From contig NZ_CP045354.1 in assembly GCF_009363435.1 (NCBI RefSeq), positions 5,732,501 to 5,796,500 of the forward strand: a DNA stretch of 64,000 nt, given 5' to 3'. The translations under genes were made by a program, and so were the position numbers. The notes under the pieces were generated by a model, which ran no database searches, had not been told where the DNA came from, and saw only the letters and a program-made list of their open reading frames with translations. Source of the stretch: Labrenzia sp. THAF82. Its GTDB lineage: Bacteria; Pseudomonadota; Alphaproteobacteria; Rhizobiales; Stappiaceae. Positions within the stretch are counted from its first letter, which is position 1. Every line of letters begins with the position of its first letter. Shown one piece after another: positions 1-9,491 of the stretch.

Positions 1-663
1 TCCCGTATTTCCACGAACCAGTGAAACAAGCCCATCAAAAGAAGCTGCCCATGTCGTTACCCAATCCTCAGCTTCAAATGAAGCGGGTTGCGACAGTGTC
101 ATGGAGCCAGGTCGTTGATGAAGGCCAATCCAGTTGCAGTCGGTTTTCTGGTCGAATGCCTTTGCAACATAAGGCCGCCCCTTGAGCGTTCCGATCTGGA
201 CCGTCTTCAAATTTCCGGTTGTCGGTGCGTCCGGGGTAATCAGCAAAACTGACTTGTTGTGCAACAGAAGGTGAGCGTCGACACAGTCCTCGATGGCCAC
301 GCGAAAAGGATCGCTCGGGTTCCAGAGCTCACGGAATCTTCTGTAGAGAAGCCACTGAATTTCCACCGGCGCAGCGATGGTGACAAGAGGCAGATTCAAT
401 ACCCGGTCTCGCCAGCTTTTCAATTCCCCGACGGTCCTGGCGACTGCGCTCGTGCGCTCCAGCAGTTGCTGCCCGAATTGTGTCAGCTCGTAGCCCGCCT
501 GCGTTTTGCTGAAGAGATCCGCACCCAGATGTCCTTCAAGCCTCTGGACTTTACGGCCGGCCGTCGCAGCAGAAATACCGGCCTTGTCAGCCGCTCGGGT
601 AAGGCTTCCAAGCGACGCCACCAATCGAAATATCTTCAGATCATCCCAATTCAAGTCATTCAA
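1..663 (-). CDS. LysR-family transcriptional regulator, 3' end outside window
   Basis: Reading the minus strand gives an uninterrupted 221-codon frame that runs off the left edge. Residues about 3-60 form the LysR winged helix (DLKIFRLVASLGSLTRAAD, then a recognition helix and KVQRLEGHLGADLFSK), followed by the linker helix and the start of the substrate-binding domain. No ATG is available in frame: the first stop-free start is a TTG, so the start is provisional. It is divergent from the VOC-MFS pair, whose promoter region it shares, so it probably controls those genes. The effector-binding C-terminus is missing because the window ends, not because the gene is broken. Confidence 0.85.
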   Translation of the reverse strand, partial: MNDLNWDDLKIFRLVASLGSLTRAADKAGISAATAGRKVQRLEGHLGADLFSKTQAGYELTQFGQQLLERTSAVARTVGELKSWRDRVLNLPLVTIAAPVEIQWLLYRRFRELWNPSDPFRVAIEDCVDAHLLLHNKSVLLITPDAPTTGNLKTVQIGTLKGRPYVAKAFDQKTDCNWIGLHQRPGSMTLSQPASFEAEDWVTTWAASFDGLVSLVRGNTG

Positions 664-759
664 ATTTGAAACACCAGTTCAATAACTTTTGTTGATCAAT
701 CTGTGACCGATATCTAAGCATTTGTCCAGTTCGACACCCCTTTCGGTCAGGAGCCGCAC

Positions 760-1170
760 ATGCACATCCATCACATCGCTTTCTTTTCAAAGGACATTTC
801 AAGACTGAAAGACTTTTATGTCGCCCTCTTCCAGGCGCAGGCCGGAGAAATGTACCAGGACGAGAGAAACTTCCGCTCGTACATGGTGCGTTTCAAAAAC
901 AAGACTGTGCTGGAGCTCATGCAGATGCCTGGCGTTCTTGCACGCGCCACACCAGACCACGATGATATTCATCATGTGGGCCTGCATCATCTTGCTATCG
1001 CGGTTGAGAGCGATGACGATGTGATCGCGCTCACAAAAGAAGCCCGCGATCTGGGGTCTGCCGTGATCAAGCAGCCGGAACAGACCGGAGATGGTTTCTT
1101 TGAATCCATGGTAACCGACCCGGATGGAAACCTGATTGAAATCTGCCGCGCCCCCATGTCCAAGCAATGA
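760..1170 (+). CDS. VOC-family (glyoxalase/bleomycin-resistance fold) protein
   Basis: 136 aa, one vicinal-oxygen-chelate domain. The N-terminal HIHHIAFFSKDISRLKDFY strand-helix and the second-half GLHHLAIAVE supply the paired His positions typical of the metal site, and the C-terminal DPDGNLIEI is the usual final strand with the Glu ligand. It could be a lyase, dioxygenase or resistance protein; the substrate cannot be read from sequence. Its stop codon overlaps the start of the MFS gene by 4 bases, so the two are translationally coupled, and both are divergent from a LysR regulator. Confidence 0.88.
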   Translation: MHIHHIAFFSKDISRLKDFYVALFQAQAGEMYQDERNFRSYMVRFKNKTVLELMQMPGVLARATPDHDDIHHVGLHHLAIAVESDDDVIALTKEARDLGSAVIKQPEQTGDGFFESMVTDPDGNLIEICRAPMSKQ

Positions 1171-2393
1171 CCGGCGTCGCACGGCAACGGTGGGCGGTTG
1201 TTTTCATATTCGCGTTCAACGGTCTTCTGTTTGGGGTTTGGGCAGGCCGGATTCCCGCGATCAAGGAGACCTTTTCGCTGGACAGCTCCTCGCTCGGCGT
1301 CCTTTTGCTTGTCCTTGCCGGTGGTGCAATTGTTTCGTTTCCAGTTGCCGGAATGCTGTCGGAAAAGCTGGGCGTCCAGAAACTCACCACTATCTGCGCA
1401 TGGGGTTATGGTCCGGCGCTCGTCACCGTGTCGCTAGCGAGCTCTTTGCCAACGCTTGCTGCCGCCCTGTTTCTTTTCGGAATGCTGCACGGTGCCATGG
1501 ACTTTGCAATGAATGGCTGGGGTGCCAAGGTGGAACGGCGTCTTTGTCGTTCCCTGATGCCATTTTTCCATGCCATGTTCAGCCTTGGGGCCGGGATCGG
1601 GGCGACAACGGGATACTTCGCAGTACGCCTGGAAATATCGACCTTCACGCACTTTTCGTCGATTTCTGTCTTGGGCGCCGCACTCACCCTTGCCGCTATC
1701 GGGAAACCTCAGGACGAACGGCCTTGGCCAACCACTGCCAACCAGGGAGCATCCCGGTTTGAATGGCCCTCGTTGACCCTGCTTCTTGTTGGCCTTGTCG
1801 CCTTTTCTGTTTCAATGGGTGAAGGCGCAATGGCAGACTGGAGTGCTGTATTCTTGAAGGCCAGTACCGGTACAGGTGAAGCACAGGCAGCACTCGGTTA
1901 TGCGGCATTCAGCGCTGCGATGGTTGCCACCCGACTGGCGGGAAGCCGTATCGTCACATCGCTCGGCCCTGCGCTGACCACGAGACTGAGTGGCGGTATT
2001 GCCTGCGCCGGTCTTTTCTTGACCGTATCTTCCAGTGCGCTGGGAGTTAGCTTGATCGGTTTTAGCCTTGTCGGAATTGGTTATGCCGTCGTCATGCCGC
2101 TGGTTTTTGCGCGCGCTGCCAATGACGAAAGGATACAACCCGGCCACGCAATAGCCGCTGTCTCCACACTGGCCTATGGCGGGATGTTACTGGGTCCGCC
2201 GCTGGTGGGTTTCGTTGCCAGCTTTGCCGGACTACACAGCGCGTTCCTGATGCTTGCCCTGCTGGCCCTGCTGGCGGTGCTTCTGGCTCCCAAGCTCGCC
2301 GTGCACACGCCGAGCTATGGCAACACCACGCATACGTCCCCCGACCTGGAACCGGAAAACAGGGCCCGCCGCTCCGCTACCCGAGCAGAATGA
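1167..2393 (+). CDS. MFS transporter
   Basis: 408 aa polytopic inner-membrane protein with about 12 hydrophobic segments. The N-terminal FNGLLFGVWAGRIPAI and the loop after TM2 fit the YbjJ/FucP-like branch of the major facilitator superfamily. It overlaps the upstream VOC gene by an ATGA junction. Its 3' end overlaps the convergent DMT transporter gene by 17 bp. The substrate is unknown; small-molecule efflux or sugar-like uptake are both possible. The extreme C-terminus is polar and probably cytoplasmic. Confidence 0.88.
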   Translation: MTGVARQRWAVVFIFAFNGLLFGVWAGRIPAIKETFSLDSSSLGVLLLVLAGGAIVSFPVAGMLSEKLGVQKLTTICAWGYGPALVTVSLASSLPTLAAALFLFGMLHGAMDFAMNGWGAKVERRLCRSLMPFFHAMFSLGAGIGATTGYFAVRLEISTFTHFSSISVLGAALTLAAIGKPQDERPWPTTANQGASRFEWPSLTLLLVGLVAFSVSMGEGAMADWSAVFLKASTGTGEAQAALGYAAFSAAMVATRLAGSRIVTSLGPALTTRLSGGIACAGLFLTVSSSALGVSLIGFSLVGIGYAVVMPLVFARAANDERIQPGHAIAAVSTLAYGGMLLGPPLVGFVASFAGLHSAFLMLALLALLAVLLAPKLAVHTPSYGNTTHTSPDLEPENRARRSATRAE

Positions 2394-3282
2394 TCCCGAC
2401 AACAGCCGCAACGATCATCAGGCAGCCGAAAATTTCTGAACGCGAAATGACTTCCTTGAAGACCAACCAGGACACAAGAAATGTAAACACCAGCTCTATC
2501 TGAGCAAGCGCGCGAACATAGGCGACATTTTGCAACGTCATTGCCGTGAACCAGCCGATTGAACCGGCCACACCGGATGCGCCGACCCAGACGGCAGCGC
2601 GCCAGGCCTTTAGGCTGGCTTTCAGTTGATCCGGATCGCGCAGCGACATCCAGCTGACCATCACGATCGTCTGGAACAGCGTCGCAAAGACCAGGGCACA
2701 GGCGGCCTGCATCGGCACCCCCGTCCCTTCCAAGGAAAGGGATGCCGTTCGGTAGGCAACCGCGGATGCGCCGAAAAACGCCGCTGACGCCAGACCGATA
2801 AGCGCGGGGCGCCCGGCCAGCGACGAGCGGACCGCAGAAACGGTCAACGGCACGCGGGCAAGCGAGATCATGACGACGCCGATAATGCCGATCAGGATGC
2901 AGATGGATACCGCAAGAGAGATATGTTCCCCCAGGACCAGAAACCCGAACAGGGCCGCCTGGATTGGTTCCGTTTTGGAATAGGCCGTTCCGACCGCAAA
3001 ATTTCGAAACGAAAACAGATAAACCAGCAGGAACGTGCCCAGGATCTGAGCCAGACCGCCCAGTGCGCCGGCAATCAGCATTGTGGCGTTGAGTGAAGGC
3101 ACAGGAAAGCCAAACACGAAATGCAGCACGAGCGCATAGAGGAACGCGAAGGGAAGCCCGTAACCAAACCGCACAAAGGTCGCACCTGTCGTACCGAGCT
3201 GGCCCTTCAGGTGTTTCTGCATGGCAGTACGCAGGTTCTGGCAGAACGCTGCGGCAACAGTGATCGGAATCCATAACTCCAT
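2377..3282 (-). CDS. DMT-superfamily (EamA) transporter
   Basis: 301 aa with ten predicted hydrophobic segments arranged as two EamA repeats (about residues 3-135 and 150-300). The N-terminal ITVAAAFCQNLRTAMQKHLK is the usual first membrane helix with a basic loop. Such proteins export metabolites or amino acids, but the specific substrate is not evident. It is a single gene, convergent with the MFS gene, with a short 3' overlap. Confidence 0.88.
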   Translation of the reverse strand: MELWIPITVAAAFCQNLRTAMQKHLKGQLGTTGATFVRFGYGLPFAFLYALVLHFVFGFPVPSLNATMLIAGALGGLAQILGTFLLVYLFSFRNFAVGTAYSKTEPIQAALFGFLVLGEHISLAVSICILIGIIGVVMISLARVPLTVSAVRSSLAGRPALIGLASAAFFGASAVAYRTASLSLEGTGVPMQAACALVFATLFQTIVMVSWMSLRDPDQLKASLKAWRAAVWVGASGVAGSIGWFTAMTLQNVAYVRALAQIELVFTFLVSWLVFKEVISRSEIFGCLMIVAAVVGIILLG

Positions 3283-3546
3283 GGAACCGGCTTCCTCAAA
3301 TTAATTGAATTTGCATCATCATACACATCTAACAGTCACTAAAAATTGCCACTCTTTTCCTCATTTGATTATTTTTTCTCAACTATTACAGATTTCCCTG
3401 TTTCACTTGCCGGGCACAAAAAGCATCGGAAGGGACACCTGAGCGCCGCTCCTGGAACAGCTACAGGCGCGGCTGTGCTTGACAGCACCTTGCCAGCCAG
3501 CTTAGGTCCGGCCAGCTTTTACCAACCTTCGGAGACCTTCGCACAC

Positions 3547-4398
3547 ATGACCCAGGATCTCGCTTCCCTGTCTCAAACCATCGACGCGGCCTTTGAAGAT
3601 CGCGCGACAATCGACACCTCAACAACCGGTGAGGTGCGCGATGCGGTTGAAACCACATTGACCCTTCTGGATCGAGGCGAGCTGCGGGTCGCGGAACAAA
3701 AGGATGGTGACTGGGTGGTCAACCAGTGGGCGAAGAAGGCGGTTCTGCTTTCCTTCCGTCTGAACCCGATGGACATCATCAAGGGTGGACCGGGAGATGC
3801 CACCTGGTGGGACAAGGTTCCTTCCAAGTTTGACGGTTGGGGTGGAAACGAATTTGAGAGCGCCGGTTTTCGTGCAGTGCCGAATTGCACTGTCCGCCGC
3901 TCCGCCTTTATCGGCAAGGGCGTCGTTTTGATGCCGTCTTTTGTCAATCTTGGTGCCTATGTCGATGAAGGTACGATGGTTGACACCTGGGCGACAGTCG
4001 GATCCTGCGCACAGATCGGCAAGAACGTGCACCTGTCTGGCGGCGTTGGAATCGGCGGAGTGCTTGAGCCACTTCAGGCTGGCCCCGTCATCATTGAAGA
4101 CAACTGCTTTATCGGCGCGCGTTCCGAAGTGGTTGAAGGTTGTATCGTCCGCGAAGGGTCCGTTCTCGGCATGGGTGTTTTCATCGGCAAGTCGACCCGG
4201 ATCGTCAACCGCATGACTGGCGAAGTCACATATGGTGAAGTGCCCCCCTATTCGGTGGTCGTTGCCGGTTCCATGCCGACCTCGAGCCTCATGGGCAACG
4301 GCGAGGCGGCACCGAACCTCTACTGCGCCGTGATCGTCAAAACCGTTGATGAACGGACACGCTCAAAGACAGCGATCAATGAGCTGTTGCGCGACTGA
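3547..4398 (+). CDS. dapD: 2,3,4,5-tetrahydropyridine-2,6-dicarboxylate N-succinyltransferase
   Basis: Converts tetrahydrodipicolinate and succinyl-CoA to N-succinyl-2-amino-6-ketopimelate in the lysine/meso-diaminopimelate pathway. The product is 283 aa, the usual DapD length. It has an alpha-helical N-domain and then a left-handed beta helix of hexapeptide repeats (for example residues about 115-230, with [18 protein letters not shown] and [17 protein letters not shown]). The reading frame is open further upstream to 3346, but the start at 3547 (MTQDLASL) is chosen because a GGAGA lies about 12 bases before it and the product then has family length. dapE lies 0.7 kb away on the other strand. 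Confidence 0.97.
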   Translation: MTQDLASLSQTIDAAFEDRATIDTSTTGEVRDAVETTLTLLDRGELRVAEQKDGDWVVNQWAKKAVLLSFRLNPMDIIKGGPGDATWWDKVPSKFDGWGGNEFESAGFRAVPNCTVRRSAFIGKGVVLMPSFVNLGAYVDEGTMVDTWATVGSCAQIGKNVHLSGGVGIGGVLEPLQAGPVIIEDNCFIGARSEVVEGCIVREGSVLGMGVFIGKSTRIVNRMTGEVTYGEVPPYSVVVAGSMPTSSLMGNGEAAPNLYCAVIVKTVDERTRSKTAINELLRD

Positions 4399-4432
4399 AG
4401 CGCAACGCCGAGCCATTGCTGATCTTTCATCG

Positions 4433-4460
4433 AACCCGCCGTTCCAACGGCGGGTTTTTT
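4433..4460 (+). terminator. Rho-independent terminator after dapD
   Basis: AACCCGCCGTT and AACGGCGGGTT form a perfect stem around a tiny CC loop, followed by a run of six T. It starts 34 bp after the dapD stop. The convergent membrane-protein gene ends at 4462, so the hairpin may serve both strands, although the T-run favours the plus strand. Confidence 0.9.
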
Positions 4461-4461
4461 G

Positions 4462-5043
4462 CTATCCCCACATGAGGCCGACAAGCTGCCCGATGACAAG
4501 TGTCAGCAGCAGATCAAGCACAACCACGCCAATGGAAACACTGATGGTTGCCTGCAGCGCAATGCGGGCGATCAGGTACCGGTACCAGACAATTGCCACC
4601 AAACAGCTAAGCGACAGGAGAACCGTAATCGCAGGCGAGATGAAACCCATCAGGAACAAGAGATAGGTGATCAGATAAGGCATGGATGCCAGAAGGCTGG
4701 TCCAGTTGCGCACGACAATAAACGGCACATACCGGTGCGAAATGCCGATGGGGACCGCGACCACGGCAAGAAGCAGCGGCAGAGCGAGCCAGTCCATGCT
4801 GAGACCGACCAGTTGAGCCGTCCAATAGGCACCGTCGGGAAAGAGGTCTGGATGATAGAGGTTCTGGATAAGAAAGAGCTTCTTCTCAGTCAGCCCGCTT
4901 GCCAAAAACGCTGGCACGAGCAGAAAAATCACAAGAAACGATCTCCAGAAGCCTTGAAGGGATTGGTCAAAAAACGCCATGCCTTCCGGGCGGCTGCGCA
5001 GCAAAAGCCACGAGCCGTCAAGCGCTGCACGAATTTCACCCAT
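4462..5043 (-). CDS. Hypothetical polytopic membrane protein between dapD and dapE
   Basis: 193 aa with about five hydrophobic segments (roughly residues 33-50, 75-98, 105-125, 130-150 and 165-190). I do not recognise a named family, but small membrane genes in this slot next to dapE are common in rhizobial-type genomes. The ATG at 5043 is used; a TTG three codons upstream (5052) has the better-placed GGGAG and could be the real start. It lies directly behind dapE and is probably co-transcribed. Confidence 0.8.
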   Translation of the reverse strand: MGEIRAALDGSWLLLRSRPEGMAFFDQSLQGFWRSFLVIFLLVPAFLASGLTEKKLFLIQNLYHPDLFPDGAYWTAQLVGLSMDWLALPLLLAVVAVPIGISHRYVPFIVVRNWTSLLASMPYLITYLLFLMGFISPAITVLLSLSCLVAIVWYRYLIARIALQATISVSIGVVVLDLLLTLVIGQLVGLMWG

Positions 5044-5054
5044 CGTGATCAATG

Positions 5055-6230
5055 TCAGTCCGCTCCCGCAGATTGTGCAAAATAGCTGACCAGAAATCGT
5101 TTATAGATCGTCGTCAGCTGGTCAAGGTCATCGACTGCAACGCACTCGTCCACCTTGTGCATTGTCTGACCGACAAGGCCGAATTCAACCACTGGGCAAT
5201 AATTCTTGATGAACCGTGCATCGGATGTTCCGCCACCCGTGGAGAGTTCCGGAACACGCCCCGTTTCTTCCCGGACCGCATCGCTGAGGTCAGCAATCAG
5301 TTTTTCGTCCCGCGTCAGGAAGGATTCGCTGGCATCTCTCTTGAACACAAGCTCCAGGTTCAAGGACCCGAGATCCACACTTTCCAGCGTCTCCCGGACC
5401 TTGGCCTGCAGCGTCGACAGAGTCCACTCGTCATTGTAGCGAATGTTGAAGCGTGCCTCGGCCCGAGCCGGAATTACATTGAAAGCCGTGTTGCCGACAT
5501 CCACTGTCACGACTTCGAGATTGGAGGGCTGAAATCTTTCGTTGCCCTTATCCAGCTCAAGTGCGTTGAGCGTAGCAAGCAGCTGCACAAGGCCGGGTAT
5601 GGGATTGTCGGCAAGATGCGGATAGGCGGCGTGCCCCTGGGTTCCGGACACGGTCACGATCCCTGAAAGAGAGCCGCGGCGACCAACCTTGATGGCATCT
5701 CCCAGTTTGGCCGGATTGGTGGGCTCGCCGACAATGCAGGCATCAAATTCATGACCTTCAGCCTTGGCCCATTCCAACAGTTTGACGGTGCCGTTAACCG
5801 CAGGACCTTCTTCATCGCCTGTGATCAGCAATGAAATCGTTCCACCGAAGTCCTTGCCGAGTTCCTGCACCAGATCAATCGCGGCGGCTGCAAAAGCAGC
5901 GATGCCACCCTTCATGTCGACAGCGCCACGTCCGAACAAAACGCCGTCATGTATAGTTCCGGCAAATGGCCCGTGGCTCCAGTCATTTTCGGCGCCGGCG
6001 GGCACAACATCCGTATGCCCGGCAAACACGAAATGCGGTTTCCCGGAACCGATCGTTGCGAAAAGGTTTTCGACGTCCGGCGTATCCTCATCCTGAAAGG
6101 TGACCCGAGTGACTTCAAACCCGGCCGACGTCAGCAGATTTTCAAGTGTCGTCAAGGCCCCGCCCTCAGCTGGCGTGACCGAAGGACAACGGATCAGATC
6201 CTGGGCAATGGCGACGGCGTTGGAAGGCAT
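5055..6230 (-). CDS. dapE: Succinyl-diaminopimelate desuccinylase
   Basis: Zinc metallopeptidase-fold enzyme (M20) that hydrolyses N-succinyl-L,L-diaminopimelate to diaminopimelate and succinate. 391 aa, normal length. The metal-binding signatures FAGHTDVVP (about residue 68), GRGAVDMKGG (about 98) and TGDEEG (about 133) are all present, and the C-terminal GGTSDARF segment matches the family. It is followed within a few bases by the small membrane gene. It supplies cell-wall cross-linking diaminopimelate together with DapD. Confidence 0.97.
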   Translation of the reverse strand: MPSNAVAIAQDLIRCPSVTPAEGGALTTLENLLTSAGFEVTRVTFQDEDTPDVENLFATIGSGKPHFVFAGHTDVVPAGAENDWSHGPFAGTIHDGVLFGRGAVDMKGGIAAFAAAAIDLVQELGKDFGGTISLLITGDEEGPAVNGTVKLLEWAKAEGHEFDACIVGEPTNPAKLGDAIKVGRRGSLSGIVTVSGTQGHAAYPHLADNPIPGLVQLLATLNALELDKGNERFQPSNLEVVTVDVGNTAFNVIPARAEARFNIRYNDEWTLSTLQAKVRETLESVDLGSLNLELVFKRDASESFLTRDEKLIADLSDAVREETGRVPELSTGGGTSDARFIKNYCPVVEFGLVGQTMHKVDECVAVDDLDQLTTIYKRFLVSYFAQSAGAD

Positions 6231-6272
6231 GGAATTCAGGCTCTTTTGTCAATTCGGTGTCATCGAGGATAG

Positions 6273-6698
6273 TCAGCTTTTGCGCCAATAGCTGTTTGGC
6301 AACGGCCCGTGGCGGTTTGCGTCTGACTGACTTGGAACAAACCCCAAGAAGACCACCATGAGCACGTTCAAAATGGGTACGAAGATCAGCAATGCGAGGA
6401 ACCCGCTTTGACCGATGTCTTGCAGCCGCTTGATCACAAGTGCCAACTCGAACCATTGCAACACGAAAAAGAGAATTGGAAACAGCGCATTTGATTCCGC
6501 AAAGGCAGCTGGCGATACCGTTTCAGGCGTGATTTCGACAAGCGAGGAAATCCACCAAAGCCGGATGGCGATGCCGATGATGATCCACACCAGCGCAAAG
6601 CTGAGCCAATAGGGTTCCCGTCCCATACGCCCGATTGGACTTAACAGTGCCCAGATCGGGCCGGGGGTTATGTTAGCGCTCCGCGGAGGGGTGTTCAT
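6273..6698 (-). CDS. DUF805-family membrane protein
   Basis: 141 aa. The family hallmarks are visible: SPIGRMGREPYWLSF near residue 20, then hydrophobic helices, and KRLQDIGQSGFLALL near residue 90 leading into the last helix. The function of DUF805 proteins is unknown. It ends 43 bp before the dapE start on the same strand, so it may be the first gene of a DUF805-dapE-membrane protein transcript. Confidence 0.85.
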   Translation of the reverse strand: MNTPPRSANITPGPIWALLSPIGRMGREPYWLSFALVWIIIGIAIRLWWISSLVEITPETVSPAAFAESNALFPILFFVLQWFELALVIKRLQDIGQSGFLALLIFVPILNVLMVVFLGFVPSQSDANRHGPLPNSYWRKS

Positions 6699-6923
6699 TC
6701 AGTGCCGCTTTCATTGATCGTTCTGGCAAGGAGGTAGACGCATAAGCTGCCCGGATCAAGCTCTGTCATGCGATCCTGCTGCGGCATTTCCGAGGCCGTC
6801 GCCGATCCGCAGGCAAAGAAATGTCGATCAGGGGAATAACGCGAGGGAAATTTTATGGATTTTGCTGATCGGGCATGTCTAAGTTGTAGGCATAACAGTC
6901 AGAGCCACCGAGGGGGTATGCTT

Positions 6924-9170
6924 ATGACCGGCGTCTGGAAAGCCAAAATAACATCTTGTGCACTCACACTTTTTCTCACCATCGCTCTTTTTACCAGTTT
7001 ACCGGCACACGCCCAGGACACAGCCTCGTCGCTGCCTGAACCACTGCAGCCAACGGCGATGGAAAAACTCGTTTCGGATCTCGACCCCGAGCAGGTGGAA
7101 GCCCTCACCGATCTGATGCTGCTGTTGCAAGAAAGTGCCGCCAACAAGACCTCGGTCACATCACTGGGTGAACCTCAACCAAGTCTGCTCGAGCAGCTTC
7201 AATCAGCGTTCAGCGGATTCGGTGACATGGTCCTGGGTCACTTCAAAAACCTTCCGTCTCTCTTTACCGGTCTCTTTGCAGGCATCGCGGCGCTGCTCGC
7301 AGGATCCGTCGGAGGTCCTATTCATATCCTGATCGGCTCTATCGCGCTGATCCTCGCCGCAGGCTTTGCCGCAGAGTTTCTGGTCAACCGCCTTACCGCC
7401 GCCCGGCGCGACAAAATCCAGGCACGGTCACCGGAAAGTCTTTTTGAAACCGTGAAGCTGGTGTCGACGCGTGCAGGGCTCGATCTCGGCGGCTTGCTGG
7501 TTTTTGCAATCGTGGCCGTAATCGTTGCGCGCGCGGCCGTCTTTGATCCGGCCACGCGCAGCGTTGCCTTGCAAGCCGTTTTCTGGATCGTCTTCCTGCC
7601 GCGCCTCGTAGCCGCACTATTGCGTTTCGCACTCGCGCCACACAGAAGCGAGTTGCGCCTCGTGACCGCAGACGACGAAACAGCCAAGTCGCTTTACCGC
7701 AGCTTCACCACACTCTTTGCCGTGGTCGGCGTTGCCTTTTTCCTGCGCAACATCATGCAGGTCGCAGGGCAAGATGCCGGTGGAACCTTCCGCTTTTTTG
7801 TCGGTTTCGGTGTCAACGCCTGGATCATTGCCGTGATCTGGAAAGCGCGTCACGGATTGACCAACATCATCCTTGGCGATGACGGCGACGCGACGTCCGG
7901 CCTGGAACGCATGGCCCGGTTCTGGCCGTATTTTTCCATGGCCTTTATCGCCTTCAACTGGCTTCTTGTTCAGTTCACAGCCAGCATGGGTGTCGAAGCC
8001 CTCACCGCTGGTCGCTCGCTGGCCGTAATCGCGCTTGTGGTCTTTGCACCTTTCCTTGACACGATGGTGCGCGGCATTGTCTCTCATGTCGTGCCCCCCA
8101 TGCAGGGTGACGGACCGGTCGCCGAGGCCGCACACATGCAGACCCGGCACAGCTATGTTCGCATTGCCCGTGTCGCACTCCTTGCATTCCTAGTTCTCAT
8201 GGTCGGCCGCATTTACGGTCTCAACCTTCTGGCACTCGGTGCCAATGACGGGTCGGCCGTTGCGCGCAACAGCGTCATCTTTCTGCTGATCCTTGCCGCG
8301 GGCTATCTCGCCTGGGAGATCACCAATCTCTGGGTTGCTCATCAGTTGGCCAAGGACTCGCCGCCGGCCCAGTCGGAAGATGACGACGCCGAAATGGGAG
8401 GAGCCGGTAAGTCGCGCACAGCAACCATCCTGCCGCTCATCCGGATTATCCTGCAGATCACCATTTTGGTCCTGACGGCATTGCTGGCCCTCAGTCAGCT
8501 CGGCATCAACATCACACCGCTTCTGGCGGGTGCAGGTGTCGTAGGTCTTGCGGTCGGGTTTGGCGCACAGACACTGGTCAAGGACGTGGTCTCGGGCATC
8601 TTCTTCCTGATGGACGATGCATTCCGTCTTGGCGAGTTCATCGACACCGGCGGAACCCAGGGTTCCATCGAGAAGATCTCGATCCGCTCGCTGCAACTGC
8701 GCGGTACGCGCGGCGCGGTTCATATCGTCCCTTACGGCGAGATTCCGAAACTCACCAACCTCTCCCGCGACTGGGTGATCATGAAGCTGAAATTCACCGT
8801 GCCCTTCGATACGGACGTTGAAAAGGTGCGCAAGCTCTTCAAGCGGATCGGCCAGGACATCATGGAGATGGAGGAGTTCAAAGAAGACATTCTGGCACCT
8901 TTCAAAGGCCAGGGCGTTGCCGATGTCGACGATGTCGGCATCGTCGTGCGCGGCAAGTTCACCACGAAACCCGGCAAGCAGTTCGGTGTGCGCAAGGAGA
9001 TCTACAAACGCGTCCAACAGGTCTTTGAGGAAAACGGCATCCAGTTTGCCCGCAAGGAAGTGCGTGTACAGCTACCCGAAAACACGGACCTGGACGACAA
9101 GCAGAAGGAAGCCGTCGCCGCCGGTGCCGCAGCCGCCGCTGCCACGGAAACGAAACCCGCAGCACAATAG
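6924..9170 (+). CDS. Mechanosensitive ion channel, large MscS/MscM type
   Basis: 748 aa. A signal peptide (residues 1-30, ending SLPAHA) is followed by an extended periplasmic segment, then about 9-10 membrane helices, and at about residue 540 the conserved MscS pore helix GAGVVGLAVGFGAQTLVKD. The beta domain (FRLGEFIDTGG) and the cytoplasmic alpha/beta vestibule come next. The Ala/Glu-rich tail may be disordered. The frame is open upstream to 6855, but ATG 6924 has a GAGGGGG at the right distance and starts a good signal peptide. It opens in response to membrane tension, protecting against hypo-osmotic shock. Confidence 0.9.
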   Translation: MTGVWKAKITSCALTLFLTIALFTSLPAHAQDTASSLPEPLQPTAMEKLVSDLDPEQVEALTDLMLLLQESAANKTSVTSLGEPQPSLLEQLQSAFSGFGDMVLGHFKNLPSLFTGLFAGIAALLAGSVGGPIHILIGSIALILAAGFAAEFLVNRLTAARRDKIQARSPESLFETVKLVSTRAGLDLGGLLVFAIVAVIVARAAVFDPATRSVALQAVFWIVFLPRLVAALLRFALAPHRSELRLVTADDETAKSLYRSFTTLFAVVGVAFFLRNIMQVAGQDAGGTFRFFVGFGVNAWIIAVIWKARHGLTNIILGDDGDATSGLERMARFWPYFSMAFIAFNWLLVQFTASMGVEALTAGRSLAVIALVVFAPFLDTMVRGIVSHVVPPMQGDGPVAEAAHMQTRHSYVRIARVALLAFLVLMVGRIYGLNLLALGANDGSAVARNSVIFLLILAAGYLAWEITNLWVAHQLAKDSPPAQSEDDDAEMGGAGKSRTATILPLIRIILQITILVLTALLALSQLGINITPLLAGAGVVGLAVGFGAQTLVKDVVSGIFFLMDDAFRLGEFIDTGGTQGSIEKISIRSLQLRGTRGAVHIVPYGEIPKLTNLSRDWVIMKLKFTVPFDTDVEKVRKLFKRIGQDIMEMEEFKEDILAPFKGQGVADVDDVGIVVRGKFTTKPGKQFGVRKEIYKRVQQVFEENGIQFARKEVRVQLPENTDLDDKQKEAVAAGAAAAAATETKPAAQ

Positions 9171-9200
9171 CGCAGCGGGTTCAAGGCAGCCCAATTCTCG

Positions 9201-9300
9201 GACTGTAGCGACAGCAGCGTTTGTTCGAACCAAACTGGTCACCAATTCAGGATCTGCAATTGGTGACCTATGCCTCAGAATGCCCATGCGACGTTTGATG
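9201..9300. repeat. Dispersed palindromic repeat, copy 1
   Basis: Contains a perfect 11-bp inverted repeat, GGTCACCAATT and AATTGGTGACC, around CAGGATCTGC (9237-9268). The surrounding roughly 95 bp is strongly similar to a second copy near 19802-19895. It lies in the 321-bp gene-free stretch between the MscS gene and the LysR gene; nothing else was recognised in that stretch. Confidence 0.8.
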
Positions 9301-9491
9301 CGGTCGCGTTAGGGTCAAATTCTGTCGACAACTTTGAAGCCGGATGCAGCCTGTTGTATTTTGGGAAAAAGCGTCAAAACAAAACTTCTAGCCGGTTATC
9401 TGCAGAGAGATCGATATCTTTTCGTATGTGCTGGTGATGCACATTTTCAGTTTCGACATTTGAGCTGGCTGCAGAAGCAAATTCTGAGAGC

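Noticed and set aside
259-669. 136-codon plus-strand frame near the left edge
   Set aside because: It lies fully opposite the LysR coding frame, which has clear helix-turn-helix similarity; the plus-strand translation has no motif.
2315-3274. 319-codon minus-strand frame overlapping the EamA gene
   Set aside because: Same strand but another frame of the DMT transporter; the Arg/Cys-rich translation lacks membrane helices.
3346-3546. N-terminal extension of dapD from an upstream ATG
   Set aside because: Adds 67 residues without family similarity; the downstream ATG has a better ribosome-binding site and gives normal DapD length.
8190-9017. 275-codon minus-strand frame inside the MscS gene
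   Set aside because: Antisense shadow of a well-supported gene; the translation is low-complexity His/Asp/Glu-rich and matches no family.
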